From positions 434,001 through 498,000 of the forward strand of contig OZ252018.1 of assembly GCA_965247535.1 (NCBI GenBank): 64,000 bases of DNA. The letters run 5' to 3'. The first letter of the stretch is position 1, and each line of letters opens with the position of its first letter. This DNA comes from JAPPHY01 sp965247535 (GTDB lineage: Bacteria > Chloroflexota > Dehalococcoidia > Lucifugimonadales > UBA2985). The notes beneath the pieces are model-generated. The model was given only the letters and a program-made list of their open reading frames with translations. It had not been told where the DNA came from and did not search any database. This document shows positions 49,502-59,303 of the stretch, in pieces. The position numbers and the translations under genes were made by a program.

Positions 49502-50691
49502 ATCGCGCCGGCCTCTCGCAGGGCGGCGAGCTCCTCGTCGCTCATACCAGCCAGCTCCCTGAGCACCTGCTCGGTGTGCTCGCCCATGTCCGGGGCAGGC
49601 CGCTCGGCGCCTCCGGGCGTTCGGGACATCCTCAGCGGCGTATTCGTCATGCGGACGCTGCCCAGGCGGGGGTGCGGAACGTCCGCTATCATCCCGCGGT
49701 GCAGCACCTGTGGGTCGTGCGCCACCTGGTCGATGGTGTTGATTGGGCCGCAGGGAATGCCCATCGCCTCCATCTCCTCCAGCCATTCCGCGGTGGTCTT
49801 GACCATGAGGGCCTCAGCGATGATGGGCTCCAGCACGTCCCACCGCCGGCTCCGCACCCAGCCGTCCTCGAACCGCGGGTCGTCGATCAGCTCGATGCGG
49901 TCGATTGCGGAGCAGAACAGCGGCCACATGTCCTGCCGGCCGTCGGCAAGGGCGATGGTCATGTAGCCGTCGGCGGTGCGGAACGCCTGGAAGGGCGCGG
50001 TGACGGGATGCCGCGTGCCCAGGGGCTGCGGCACCTCGCCGGTGGCGAAGTATCGGCCGAACGCGTTCTCCAGGATTGCCACCTGGCAGTCGAGCATGGC
50101 AATGTCGACCATCTGGCCTAGCCCGCTTCGCTCGCGCTCCTGAAGCGCCGCGAGTATGCCAATCACGCTGTAGAGGCCGGCGGTGATGTCGCCCTGGGAG
50201 ACACCGGGCCGGATGGGCGGCCCGCCCGGCTCGCCGGTGATGCTCATGACCCCGCCCATGCCCTGGACGACGACGTCGAGCGCGCGCTTGGTGGCGTAGG
50301 GGCCGTCCTGCCCGAAGCCGGAAATTGCGGCGTAGACGATGCGCGGGTTTCGCTGCGACAGAACGGAATAGTCGAGGCCCAGCCTGCGCATGGCGCCGGG
50401 CGTGAGGTTCTCCAGGACGACGTCGGCGTTATCGACGAGCCTCAGGAACGCGTCGCGGCCCTCGGGCATGGACAGGTCCAGCGTGACGCCCAGCTTGCCG
50501 CGGTTGATGCTCATGAAGTAGGTGCTCTCGCCGTCGATGAAGGGGCCGCTGGCGCGTGCGCGGTCGCCGACGCCGGGTTGCTCGATCTTGACGACGCGTG
50601 CGCCGAGGTCGGCGAGGGTGGCCGCCGCGAACGGGCCGGCGAGGACGTGCGTGACGTCCAGCACTACGATGCCGCTGAGTGGGCCTGGCAT
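49498..50691 (-). CDS. Class III CoA-transferase (CaiB/BaiF family)
   Basis: A 397-residue CoA-transferase. The N terminus is VVLDVTHVLAGPFAAATLADLGARVVKIEQPG; the catalytic Asp lies in KRALDVVVQGMGG; the C-terminal part has MWPLFCSAIDR and GIPCGPINTIDQVAHDPQ. Family members transfer CoA between carboxylic acids such as carnitine, formate/oxalate or bile acids. The acyl substrate is not readable. It is convergent with the MocA-type gene and overlaps it by four bases through shared CTAG. Confidence 0.9.
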   Translation of the reverse strand: MPGPLSGIVVLDVTHVLAGPFAAATLADLGARVVKIEQPGVGDRARASGPFIDGESTYFMSINRGKLGVTLDLSMPEGRDAFLRLVDNADVVLENLTPGAMRRLGLDYSVLSQRNPRIVYAAISGFGQDGPYATKRALDVVVQGMGGVMSITGEPGGPPIRPGVSQGDITAGLYSVIGILAALQERERSGLGQMVDIAMLDCQVAILENAFGRYFATGEVPQPLGTRHPVTAPFQAFRTADGYMTIALADGRQDMWPLFCSAIDRIELIDDPRFEDGWVRSRRWDVLEPIIAEALMVKTTAEWLEEMEAMGIPCGPINTIDQVAHDPQVLHRGMIADVPHPRLGSVRMTNTPLRMSRTPGGAERPAPDMGEHTEQVLRELAGMSDEELAALREAGAI

Positions 50692-50786
50692 GGCTCCGCA
50701 CCTCCGCGATGGCTAGGTGCTGAGGATATTACCACCAACCGGCTCGCATCGGTAGCCGGAGGCGCGGGGGAGACGGGCGGCCGCGG

Positions 50787-51869
50787 TCAGCAGAACGGCA
50801 GCCCGAGCCGGTCGATGTCATTGGAGGACACTCGTAGAAGCCCCCTGGGGACGCACCCGGTCAGTGGGTTATCGGAGAGGTATAGGCCTCTAAGGTTGGA
50901 GAGGGTCGCAAGCTCCTGAGGAAACTCACCGCTCAACTGATTGTAACCGAGGTACAACCCTTCGAGACTGGCTAGCTTGCCCAACGCGGGCGGAATCTCG
51001 CCACTCAGCTCGTTGCCTTCGAGGTTGAGCCCCAGCAAATCAGTCAAGTTGCCCAGCTCCGGCGGAATCTCACCGCTAAACTCGTTCCTATTGAGGTACA
51101 GCTTCTTCAGATTAGCGAGGCTGCCCAGGTACGCCGGAATCTCGCCGCTCAGCTGGTTGAAGGAGAGATTCAAGCTTTGCAGGCCGATCAGGCTGCTCAA
51201 CTCCGGCGGTATTGTCCCGCTCAACTCGTTGCTCGCAAGAGACAGCCGCTCAAGGCTGGTCAGGCTCCCCAGCTCTGCCGGCAGCTCCCCGCCCAGTTCG
51301 TTGAAGTCCAAGCGTAGCCAATGGAGGCTGGCCAGCCCGCCGAGTTCAGGGGGTATGTCACCGCTCAACCGGTTAGACGTCAGCCAAAGCGTTCGGAGGC
51401 TGGTGAAGTTGCCCAACTGCGGCGGTATCTCTCCGCTCAGCTGATTGTCACCGAGGTAAAGCGCCCGCAGGCCGGTGAGGCTTCCGAGCTCAGGAGGAAT
51501 CTCACCAGTCAACTGATTGCTGAAGAGCGACAGCGCTACAACGCGGCCGCTTTCGTCCGTGGCCACGCCGTGCCATTCGTCTAAGGGGGCGTCACTCAGC
51601 CAGTTGGTGCTGTCAACCCAATTGGCGCCGTCCGTGGAGTTGTATAGAGCCAGTAGCGCGGCTCGGTCCGCATCCGTCGGCAACGTAGGCTCGGGTGTCA
51701 GAGTAGACGCCGGCACATGAGTCCGCGTTGGTGGAGGCGTAGCGGTGGGTGCAGCTGTCGCGGTGGGCGAGGGCGACGGTGTTGGAGTCGGGTCCTCGTC
51801 GCAGGACGCGAGTAGAAGCGCTGCAGCAGTAGCTATGACGATGGCAATGAGTCCGGCTGCCTTACGCAT
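50787..51869 (-). CDS. Leucine-rich-repeat lipoprotein 1
   Basis: A 360-residue lipoprotein (ALLLASC lipobox) with a Pro/Thr stalk, a cap region (DRAALLALYNSTDGANW, WLSDAPLDEWHGV) as in plant-type LRR proteins, then 10 repeats of 24 residues with the pattern LxLxxNxLSGxIPxELGxLxxL. It ends TGCVPRGLLRVSSNDIDRLG then LPFC, with two Cys that may close the solenoid. It is a surface-exposed binding protein by family analogy. GGGAGG lies about 10 bases upstream. Its first 30 and last 40 residues are nearly identical to those of the next LRR gene. Confidence 0.85.
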   Translation of the reverse strand: MRKAAGLIAIVIATAAALLLASCDEDPTPTPSPSPTATAAPTATPPPTRTHVPASTLTPEPTLPTDADRAALLALYNSTDGANWVDSTNWLSDAPLDEWHGVATDESGRVVALSLFSNQLTGEIPPELGSLTGLRALYLGDNQLSGEIPPQLGNFTSLRTLWLTSNRLSGDIPPELGGLASLHWLRLDFNELGGELPAELGSLTSLERLSLASNELSGTIPPELSSLIGLQSLNLSFNQLSGEIPAYLGSLANLKKLYLNRNEFSGEIPPELGNLTDLLGLNLEGNELSGEIPPALGKLASLEGLYLGYNQLSGEFPQELATLSNLRGLYLSDNPLTGCVPRGLLRVSSNDIDRLGLPFC

Positions 51870-52086
51870 GTTGCGCGCTGCCTCCCGGGCTGCGTATGCC
51901 CCTCAACGCTCCTGGCACAGTGGAGCCTCTTGATCCTGTGAGAGTAGATTTCAAGTGCTCAGTCTCTCAATCTACAACTCAGCAGAATTTCACGCAAGGG
52001 AAGATCGTCACCCGTAGGGCTACCGGCGGGCTTAGCCTCTTGTGCTTACCAGTGACTTAGGTTCCTGACCATCATTGGTCGCCGTA

Positions 52087-54342
52087 CTAGCAGAACGGCA
52101 GGCCGAGGCGGTCGATGTCGTTGGAGGACACTCGCAGAAGCCCCCTGGGGATGCAGCCGGTCAGTGGGTTATCGGAGATGTACAGGCTTCTCAGGTTGGA
52201 GAGGGTTGCGAGCTCTTGGGGGATTTCCCCGCTCAACTGATTGTAACCGAGGTACAACCATTCAAGGCCGGCTAGCTTGCCCAGCTCCCGTGGAATCTCG
52301 CCACTCAGCTCGTTGCCTTCCAGGTTCAGCCCCTGCAGATAAGTCAAGTTGCCCAGCTCCGGCGGAATCTCTCCGCTCAGCTCGTTCCCGGAAAGGTCAA
52401 TCGAATGTAGGTAGGCCAGCCTGCCCAGTTCCGGCGGAATCTCGCCGCTGAGCTCGTTCTCGGAAAGGTCAATCGACCAGAGGTAGGCTAGCCTGCCTAG
52501 CGCAGTCGGCATTGCCCCGCTTAGCTGGTTTCCAGAGAGAAACAGCTGCCCTAGGCTGGGAAGGTTGCCCAACTCTGGCGGTATCTCTCCGCTCAACTCG
52601 TTGCTGTGGAGATACAGCCTCCGCAAGTTTGGGAGTCCGCCCAATGCCGCCGGCAGGCTGCCGCTCAACTCGTTGTAGGCGAGATTCAGCGTCTGCAGGT
52701 TGACGAGGCTGCCCAACTCCGAGGGTATCTCACCTGTCAACTCGTTGCTGCCGAGACTAAGCTTTTTCAGCTTGACGAGGTTGCCAAGCTCCGGCGGAAG
52801 CTCGCCCGTCAGCCCATTGCGGGAGAAGGCCAACTCCTCCAGGTTGGAGAGGTTTCCAATCCCCCGCGGCAATCTTCCACTAAGGTTTTTGTCGGAGAGG
52901 TCTAGCTTAACAACGCGGCCGCTGTCGTCCGTGGTGACACCGTGCCATTGTCCCAGAGGCGCGTCGCTGAGCCAGTTTGTGTTGTCGGTCCAGTTCGGGC
53001 CGTCCGTGGCGAAGTATAACGCCACCAGCGGCTGCCTGTCAGAGTGGCAGTAGGCCAAGCCAAGCTCATCAAAATCGTCGAAATAGATCCTCAGACCATT
53101 GGGTATGCACCCGGTTAGCCGGTTGTCGGAGAGGTACAGATCCTCTAACCTGGAGAGTCTACCCAGTTCCGGAGGTATATTTCCGCGCAGCTGGTTTTGG
53201 CGGAGGTTCAGTTCCCTCAAATTGGACAAATCTCCCAGCGAAAGTGGAATCTCACCGCCCAGCTGGTTGTCTGGGAGGTTCAAGGACTCCAGCATTGAAA
53301 TGTTCCCCAGTTCCGGTGGGATGTCACCGCTCAGGTAATTGTCTCCGAGGTCCAACTGCCTGAGGTTGGCGAGTCTTCCCAGCTCCGGCGGAATCTCGCC
53401 TGTCAATTGGTTGAGAGAGAGATCCAAGATTCTCAGTCTGGCGAGGTTGCCCAATTCCGGCGGTATCTCTCCGCTCAGCTGGTTCCCCAAGAGTTTCAGC
53501 CATAGAAGGTTGGACAGACTGCCGAGCTCCGGCGGTATAGGTCCGCTCAACTCGTTCCCAAAGAGGTTCAGCCATTGAAGGTTGGCTAGACCGCCAAACT
53601 CCGGTGGTATCTCTCCGCTCAACCGGTTGTCCGAGAGGTACAGGCCTTCGAGACTCGACAGGCTGCCGAGCTCCGCAGGAATTGCCCCGCCCAGGTCGTT
53701 CAGGCCGAGACTTAGCCTTCGCAGATTGACGAGGTTGCCCAGTTCCGGCGGTATCTCTCCGCTCAGCTGGTTGCTCCTGAGGTTAAGCGACTCCAGGTTG
53801 GAAAGGTTACCTAGTTCCGGCGGAATAGGTCCGCTCAACTCGTTCCCCAAGAGGTGCAGCGACTCCAGGTTGGAAAGGTTACCTAGTTCCGGCGGAATCT
53901 CTCCGCTCAACTGGTTGAACCACAGGCCTAGGCCTTTGAGGTTAGAGAGGCTGCCCAGCTCCCGGGGAATCTCTCCGCTCAGTCGGTGCTTGGAGAGGAG
54001 CAGATCTACAACGCGGCCGCTGTCGTCCGTGTTGACGCCGAACCAATCTCCCAGGGGCGCTTCGGTGAGCCAGTTGGTGTCGTATCTCCAGTTGGGGCCA
54101 TCCGTTGCGTTGTAGAGCGCGATCAGCGCGGCCCGGTCCGCGTCCGCCGGCACCGGAGTCCACGTGGGCGGAGGCGTTGGTGTGGCCTCAGGTGTACTCG
54201 TGGGAGCCGCAGTTGCAGTGGGTGCTGCTGTCGCGGTGGGCGAGGGCGACGGTGTTGGTGTCGGGTCCTCGGCGCAGGACGCGAGTAGAAGCGCTGCAGC
54301 AGCAGCTATGACGATGGCAATGAGTCCGGCTGCCTTACGCAT
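52087..54342 (-). CDS. Leucine-rich-repeat lipoprotein 2
   Basis: A 751-residue paralogue with the same signal sequence and lipobox, Pro/Thr stalk, and two full modules. Each module is a cap (ALYNATDGPNWRYDTNW; ALYFATDGPNWTDNTNW) plus LRRs: 13 repeats in the first and 11 in the second, separated by a C-terminal-type cap (TGCIPNGLRIYFDDFDELG, LAYC). The second module ends like protein 1 (GLPFC). The layout suggests an intragenic duplication or fusion of two ancestral genes. Confidence 0.85.
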   Translation of the reverse strand: MRKAAGLIAIVIAAAAALLLASCAEDPTPTPSPSPTATAAPTATAAPTSTPEATPTPPPTWTPVPADADRAALIALYNATDGPNWRYDTNWLTEAPLGDWFGVNTDDSGRVVDLLLSKHRLSGEIPRELGSLSNLKGLGLWFNQLSGEIPPELGNLSNLESLHLLGNELSGPIPPELGNLSNLESLNLRSNQLSGEIPPELGNLVNLRRLSLGLNDLGGAIPAELGSLSSLEGLYLSDNRLSGEIPPEFGGLANLQWLNLFGNELSGPIPPELGSLSNLLWLKLLGNQLSGEIPPELGNLARLRILDLSLNQLTGEIPPELGRLANLRQLDLGDNYLSGDIPPELGNISMLESLNLPDNQLGGEIPLSLGDLSNLRELNLRQNQLRGNIPPELGRLSRLEDLYLSDNRLTGCIPNGLRIYFDDFDELGLAYCHSDRQPLVALYFATDGPNWTDNTNWLSDAPLGQWHGVTTDDSGRVVKLDLSDKNLSGRLPRGIGNLSNLEELAFSRNGLTGELPPELGNLVKLKKLSLGSNELTGEIPSELGSLVNLQTLNLAYNELSGSLPAALGGLPNLRRLYLHSNELSGEIPPELGNLPSLGQLFLSGNQLSGAMPTALGRLAYLWSIDLSENELSGEIPPELGRLAYLHSIDLSGNELSGEIPPELGNLTYLQGLNLEGNELSGEIPRELGKLAGLEWLYLGYNQLSGEIPQELATLSNLRSLYISDNPLTGCIPRGLLRVSSNDIDRLGLPFC

Positions 54343-54418
54343 GTGCTCGGTCTCTCCAATCTACACCTTGGCTTAAGTCGAAGCAAGTGAGAGTCGTCGT
54401 GCCGGAGGATGGCAATGC

Positions 54419-56965
54419 CTAGCAGAACGGCAGGCCGAGCCTCACGAAGTCGTTGTTGGGCACGAACAGCAGCCCGTATGGGACACAGCCGGTGAGCCGG
54501 TTGTCGGAAAGGTATAGGCTTCTCAGGTTGGAGAGGCTGCCTAGCTCCGGCGGAATCTCTCCGGTCAGATTGTTGTCCGACAGAACAAGATATTCGAGGT
54601 TGGTGAGCTGGCCCAGCTCCGGCGGAATCTCGCCGCTCAACTCGTTACCATCTAGGCCCAGCCCCAACAGGTTGACCAAGTTGCCCATCTCCGGTGGTAT
54701 CTTACCGCTCAACTCATTCCTTCGGAGAGTCAGCCTCTGCAGGTTGGCAAGGTTGCCTAATTCTGGAGGCAAGCTACCGCTCAACTGGTTGAAGGAGACA
54801 TCCAGGCTTTGCAGGCTGGCGAGCCTACCCAGCTCCGCCGGTATTGTTCCACTCAACTCATTCCCGAAGAGAGACAGGTGTCGGAGGCTGGCCATATCGC
54901 CCAGCGCAGGCGGAATTGTCCCACTCAACTCGTTCCCGACTAAGTCCAGCCAATTGAGGTTGGTCAGCCTGCCCAATTCCTGCGGAATCTCTCCGCTCAA
55001 CCGGTTGGACTGCAGCATAAGTGTTCGCAGGTCGGTCAGGTTGCCCAACTGCGGTGGTATCTCTCCGCTCAGATCGTTCCGGGAAAGGTCCAGCGATTGA
55101 AGATCGACTAGACTGCCCAGCTCAGGAGGAATCTCTCCGGTCAATTGATTCTCGGAGAGGAACAGCAATTCAAGGTTGGGCAAGCTGCCCAGCTCCGGCG
55201 GTATAGCGCCGCTCAGCTGGTTGGAGAAGAAGTCCAGTTCCTGCAAACTGGCGAGGTTGCCCAGCACCGGCGGTAACTCCCCGCTCAGCTCGTTGAAGCC
55301 CAGGTACAGGGATCGCAGGCTGGTCAGGCTGCCGAGTTCCGGGGGTATCGCGCCGCTCAGCTGGTTGCCGCGGAAATTCAATGTCTGCAGGCTGGCGAGG
55401 CCGACAAGCTCCACCGGCAGACCGCCGCTCAACTCGTTGCTATCCAGATACAGCTCTTGCAGGTTTACGAGACCGCCAAGTTCGGGCGGTATCGCGCCGG
55501 TCAGCTCGTTCCTGCTGAGACTGAGCGTTTGCAGCTCGACGAGGCCGCCGAGCTCGGGGGGTATCTCGCCGGTCAACTCGTTTCTGCTGAGATCGAGCGT
55601 TTGCAGCTCGACGAGGCCGCCAAGCTCCGGCGGAAGCTCGCCCGTCAGCCCATTGCGTGAGAGGGCCAACTCCTCCAGGTTGGAGAGGGTTCCAATCCCC
55701 CGCGGCAATCTTCCACTAAGGTTATTGTCGGAGAGGACTAGCTTAACAACGCGGCCGCTGTCGTCCGTGGTGACACCGTGCCATTGTCCCAGAGGCGCGT
55801 CGCTGAGCCAGTTTGTGTTGTCGGCCCAGTTGGTGCCGTTCGTGGCGCAGTACAGGGCCAACAGCGCGGTCCTGTCCGCTGACTCAGCGAGTGATTGAGC
55901 TAGAGCTGCGTCGCCGAAGGGCACCCCCACCTCGTCCAGGTCATTGTTGGGCACGTTGAACAGCACGTCGGGCACGCACCTCGAAAGCGAGTTGCCCGCA
56001 AGCCGGAGATGTCGCAGGCTGGGGAGGTCGCCCAGCTCCGGTGGTATGTCGCCGCTCAACCGGTTGTTGCTGAGGGCAAGCTCCCGCAGGCTGCGGAGGC
56101 TGCCCAGCTCCGCTGGTATGTCTCCGCTCAGGTGGTTGTCGCTGAGGGCAAGCACCTGGAGGTCGTGGAGATCACCCAGGTCCGGCGGAATCCCCCCGTT
56201 CAACCGGTTGTGACGCAGGTTCAGCTGCCTCAGACTGGAAAGGCCTCCCAGCTCTGACGGTATGGCTCCGCTCAGGTCATTCTGTGAGAGGCTCAGCGCT
56301 TCCAGTGCGGTCAGCTTGCCGAGCTCCGGCGAGATACTGCCGCTCAGCCCGTTGTTGTAGAGGCTAAGCTCTGTCAGGTTAGAAAGCTCGGCAAGCTCCG
56401 GCGGAATCTTGCCGCTCAGATCGTTGCTGTTGAGGTGCAGGGTCTCCAGGCCGGAAAGGCCGCCCAGCTCGGGCGGGATCTCGCCCGTCAACTGGTTGGC
56501 TCCGAGGGAGAGCGTCTGCAGATCGGAAAGGGTGGCCAGCTCCTTCGGTATCTCACCGTGCAGCCCGTTGTTGCTGAGCTCAAGCCATCGCAGATTCGCA
56601 AGGCTTGCCAGCTCCGGCGGTATCTCTCCCCTCATGCCGTTGCCCCAGAGGTAGAGGCTCACCACACGGCCGTCGTCGCCCGTGTCGATGCCGTACCAGT
56701 CATCCAGGGGCGAGTCGCTCAGCCAGTTGTTGTTGCTCCCCCAGTGCGGGCCGCCCGTGGCGAAGTAGAGCCGAACCAGCACGGCCCTCTCGGCGTCCGA
56801 ATCCGAGGGTGTTGGGGTGGGAGTCGGCGTGCGCTCTGATGTGGGAGTCGGCGTGTGCGCGGGAGTGGCCGTTGGGGTAGGGGTCGGCGCAACAGCGCAG
56901 GCCGCGAGTAGGAGCGCGGCCACCACGGCCAGTGTCAGGGTCACGTGTCTCGTCGGGTTTGGCAT
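54419..56965 (-). CDS. Leucine-rich-repeat lipoprotein 3
   Basis: An 848-residue paralogue with its own signal peptide (LTLAVVAALLLAAC), stalk, and two modules of about 10 and 18 plant-type LRRs. The junction (RCVPDVLFNVPNNDLDEVG) again looks like the end cap of a single-module ancestor. Its second module starts with the same cap as module 2 of protein 2 (WLSDAPLGQWHGVTTDDSGR). AGGAGG is about 10 bases before the ATG. All three genes point the same way with short gaps (217 and 76 bases). Confidence 0.85.
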   Translation of the reverse strand: MPNPTRHVTLTLAVVAALLLAACAVAPTPTPTATPAHTPTPTSERTPTPTPTPSDSDAERAVLVRLYFATGGPHWGSNNNWLSDSPLDDWYGIDTGDDGRVVSLYLWGNGMRGEIPPELASLANLRWLELSNNGLHGEIPKELATLSDLQTLSLGANQLTGEIPPELGGLSGLETLHLNSNDLSGKIPPELAELSNLTELSLYNNGLSGSISPELGKLTALEALSLSQNDLSGAIPSELGGLSSLRQLNLRHNRLNGGIPPDLGDLHDLQVLALSDNHLSGDIPAELGSLRSLRELALSNNRLSGDIPPELGDLPSLRHLRLAGNSLSRCVPDVLFNVPNNDLDEVGVPFGDAALAQSLAESADRTALLALYCATNGTNWADNTNWLSDAPLGQWHGVTTDDSGRVVKLVLSDNNLSGRLPRGIGTLSNLEELALSRNGLTGELPPELGGLVELQTLDLSRNELTGEIPPELGGLVELQTLSLSRNELTGAIPPELGGLVNLQELYLDSNELSGGLPVELVGLASLQTLNFRGNQLSGAIPPELGSLTSLRSLYLGFNELSGELPPVLGNLASLQELDFFSNQLSGAIPPELGSLPNLELLFLSENQLTGEIPPELGSLVDLQSLDLSRNDLSGEIPPQLGNLTDLRTLMLQSNRLSGEIPQELGRLTNLNWLDLVGNELSGTIPPALGDMASLRHLSLFGNELSGTIPAELGRLASLQSLDVSFNQLSGSLPPELGNLANLQRLTLRRNELSGKIPPEMGNLVNLLGLGLDGNELSGEIPPELGQLTNLEYLVLSDNNLTGEIPPELGSLSNLRSLYLSDNRLTGCVPYGLLFVPNNDFVRLGLPFC

Positions 56966-57187
56966 GAGGCGTACAGCCTCCTGGCGCTGGTTTCACCTGC
57001 CCTGCCACGACGTGCACGCGTAGGCCTTCGGGCCGGTGAAGACGGACTGGGATGCGGTCGGTCTCCGTAATCTACAACTCCGCGTGCCTCGGCGCAAGCG
57101 AGACTCGCCACGCGGAGGGTGGGCGTGGGCTCGACATTTCGCCCGTTCCTGATAGTCGCCCGGCCGTGAGCGCGTGGCCGGTTCAGG

Positions 57188-57217
57188 TTGTGCTCTTTGC
57201 TGAGCGTGCCATATAAT
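57188..57217 (+). promoter_or_regulatory. Promoter of dnaJ
   Basis: TTGTGC (57188-57193), 18 bases, TATAAT (57212-57217), 38 bases before the dnaJ start. No CIRCE heat-shock element is seen in the leader. The rest of the 290-base divergent gap has no gene. Confidence 0.6.
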
Positions 57218-57255
57218 GTAGGTTGGTAAATTCCACGTTTGGACAGATTAGCAGC

Positions 57256-58380
57256 ATGGCCAATCAGAAAGATTACTATCAGGTTCTCGGCGTTCCTCGC
57301 AGCGCGTCCCAGGAGGACATCAGGACCAAGTTCAGGCGCTTGGCCCTGGAGTACCACCCTGACAGGAACAGGGATCCGAGCGCGCAGGAGCGTTTCAAGG
57401 AGATAAACGCCGCCTACCAGGTACTCAGCGACCCGCAGAAGAGGGCGCAGTACGACCGATTCGGGAACGTGGGCGCCGGACGGGGCAGCGGCTTTGAGGG
57501 ATTCGAGAACTTCGGTGGGTTTGGCGACATATTCGACGCATTCTTCGGCGGGTTCGGCGCTCGCACCCGGCGCGCTCCGCAGCGCGGCCGCGACATCCAG
57601 GCTGGCACCACCATATCGTTCGAGGAGGCGGTGTTCGGCGTGGACCGCGAGATCGACTTGGAACGCGTCGAGCCCTGCCGCGAGTGCAAGGGCAGCGGCG
57701 CAGAGCCCGGCAGCGCGCCCGTCCAGTGCAGCCAGTGCAACGGCTCCGGCCAGGTGCGCAGGGTGCAGCGCAGCATATTCGGCCAGTTCACGCAGGTTGG
57801 CGCCTGCACCCAGTGCAATGGCGAGGGCAGCGTGATCACCAGCCCGTGCTCCAACTGCCGCGGCTCCGCCCGCGAACGAAGGAGACGGCGCATCCAGGTC
57901 GACATCCCGCCGGGCGTGGAGGACGGGATGCAGGTCCGCCTGAGCCGCGAGGGCGACGCAGGGTCCAACGGCGGTACGCCGGGCGACCTGTACATAAACC
58001 TGGTGGTGGAGCCCCACGGCTTCTTCTCTCGCAGGGATCACGACATACTCCTCGAGCTGCCGATCAACTTCGCACAGGCGGCGCTGGGCTACGAGCTTGA
58101 AGTGCCCACACTCAACGGCCCGGAAACCCTGCGGATCCCCGGAGGCACGCAGTCCGGCACCGAGTTTCGCATCAAGGGCCGCGGAGTGCCGTACTCGGTC
58201 AAGGGCCGGCGGGGAGACCAGATGGTGGTGGTGAACGTGGTCACGCCCAGCAACCTCGACGACCGCCAGCGACGGCTCTTTGCAGAGCTCGGGGAATCCA
58301 TGGGCAACGGCTCCCGCGAGGACAAGAGCTGGTTCGGCAGGTTCAAGGACTCCATCGGCAAGGACGGCAAGGGGTCGTGA
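57256..58380 (+). CDS. dnaJ: Chaperone DnaJ
   Basis: A 374-residue type I DnaJ. The J domain has the HPD motif in YHPDRN; a Gly/Phe-rich linker follows (GFEGFENFGGFGDIFDAFFGG); the zinc domain has CRECKGSG, CSQCNGSG, CTQCNGEG and CSNCRGSA, the last with an altered final Gly; then the C-terminal substrate-binding domain (IPPGVEDGMQVRLSREGDAG). It stimulates DnaK ATPase. The ATG 57256 fits the family start (YYQVLGV at residue 7). dnaK and grpE are not in the window; here it leads the prmA-rsmE-queF genes. Confidence 0.95.
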   Translation: MANQKDYYQVLGVPRSASQEDIRTKFRRLALEYHPDRNRDPSAQERFKEINAAYQVLSDPQKRAQYDRFGNVGAGRGSGFEGFENFGGFGDIFDAFFGGFGARTRRAPQRGRDIQAGTTISFEEAVFGVDREIDLERVEPCRECKGSGAEPGSAPVQCSQCNGSGQVRRVQRSIFGQFTQVGACTQCNGEGSVITSPCSNCRGSARERRRRRIQVDIPPGVEDGMQVRLSREGDAGSNGGTPGDLYINLVVEPHGFFSRRDHDILLELPINFAQAALGYELEVPTLNGPETLRIPGGTQSGTEFRIKGRGVPYSVKGRRGDQMVVVNVVTPSNLDDRQRRLFAELGESMGNGSREDKSWFGRFKDSIGKDGKGS

Positions 58381-58395
58381 CGCGGCGAATGGGCA

Positions 58396-59301
58396 ATGAA
58401 GTGGCTTGAGCTGAGCATCCGGGCTCCCCAGGAGTACGTCGAGCCGCTATCGGCGGTGTTCCAGCGTCACGGATACGGCGGCGTTGCCGTGGAGCTGGAG
58501 GGCGGCTACAACCCGGATGAGGGCGAGTCCGAATCCGACGAGGCAACCGCCGTACTTCGCTCCTACCTTCCGCTCGACAGCACGACTGCATCAAGCCGCG
58601 AGCAGATCCGCGTGGCCGTCGCCCTCATCTCCCTGCTGTGTCCGCTGCCTCCGCTCGAGGAGCGGGTCATCGACGAGAACGAGTGGCTGGAATCGTGGAA
58701 GGACCACTTCACCCTGCTGCACATAGGACGCCTGGTCGTGCGGCCGTCTTGGATGGAGTACGAGGCCGCGGACGGCGAGGTGGTCATAGGCATGGACCCG
58801 GGCATGGCCTTTGGCACGGGACACCATCCGACGACCCGCATGTGCTTGGCCGAGCTGGACAAGCTGGTGAGGCCCGGCATGAGCGTTCTGGACGTCGGGA
58901 CCGGCTCCGGGATACTTACGATAGCGGCGGCAAAGCTGGGCGCCGGCAGCGTCCGCGCCCTTGACGTCGACCCGGTGGCCGTCCGGGCGGCGCGAGCCAA
59001 CGTGCGAGCCAACGGCTTGAGCCACCGGGTCAGGCTTGAGGAGCGCGCGCTTGCCGCGGACGCCGAGCCGCCGGGCGAGTTCGATCTCGTGGTTGCGAAC
59101 CTTTACACCAACGTCATTCTCAAGCTTGCGCTGGCCCTCGTGGCGCACACGGCTGCAGGCGGCGCCCTTGTGGTCAGCGGCATCATGGCCGATCGCGCGG
59201 GCGAGGTGGAGCGCGCCCTCGGCGACGCGGGCTGCCCGGTCGAACGCACCGAACGCGAGGGCGACTGGGCCGCGCTGGTAGCCCGCAAGAGCGGGGCCTA
59301 G
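58396..59301 (+). CDS. prmA: Ribosomal protein L11 methyltransferase
   Basis: A 301-residue PrmA. The N-terminal substrate-recognition part is MKWLELSIRAPQEYVEPLSA. The SAM-dependent domain has FGTGHHPTTRMCLAEL (family signature), VLDVGTGSGILTIAAAKLGA (motif I), and NLYTNVI in place of the NILANPL-type catalytic motif. It trimethylates L11. It begins 15 bases after dnaJ and ends 2 bases before rsmE, the common order. Confidence 0.93.
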   Translation: MKWLELSIRAPQEYVEPLSAVFQRHGYGGVAVELEGGYNPDEGESESDEATAVLRSYLPLDSTTASSREQIRVAVALISLLCPLPPLEERVIDENEWLESWKDHFTLLHIGRLVVRPSWMEYEAADGEVVIGMDPGMAFGTGHHPTTRMCLAELDKLVRPGMSVLDVGTGSGILTIAAAKLGAGSVRALDVDPVAVRAARANVRANGLSHRVRLEERALAADAEPPGEFDLVVANLYTNVILKLALALVAHTAAGGALVVSGIMADRAGEVERALGDAGCPVERTEREGDWAALVARKSGA

Positions 59302-59303
59302 CC

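Noticed and set aside
50787..56965. CRISPR or satellite array suggested by periodic 72-bp similarity
   Set aside because: The 72-bp period equals 24-residue LRR units in open reading frames.
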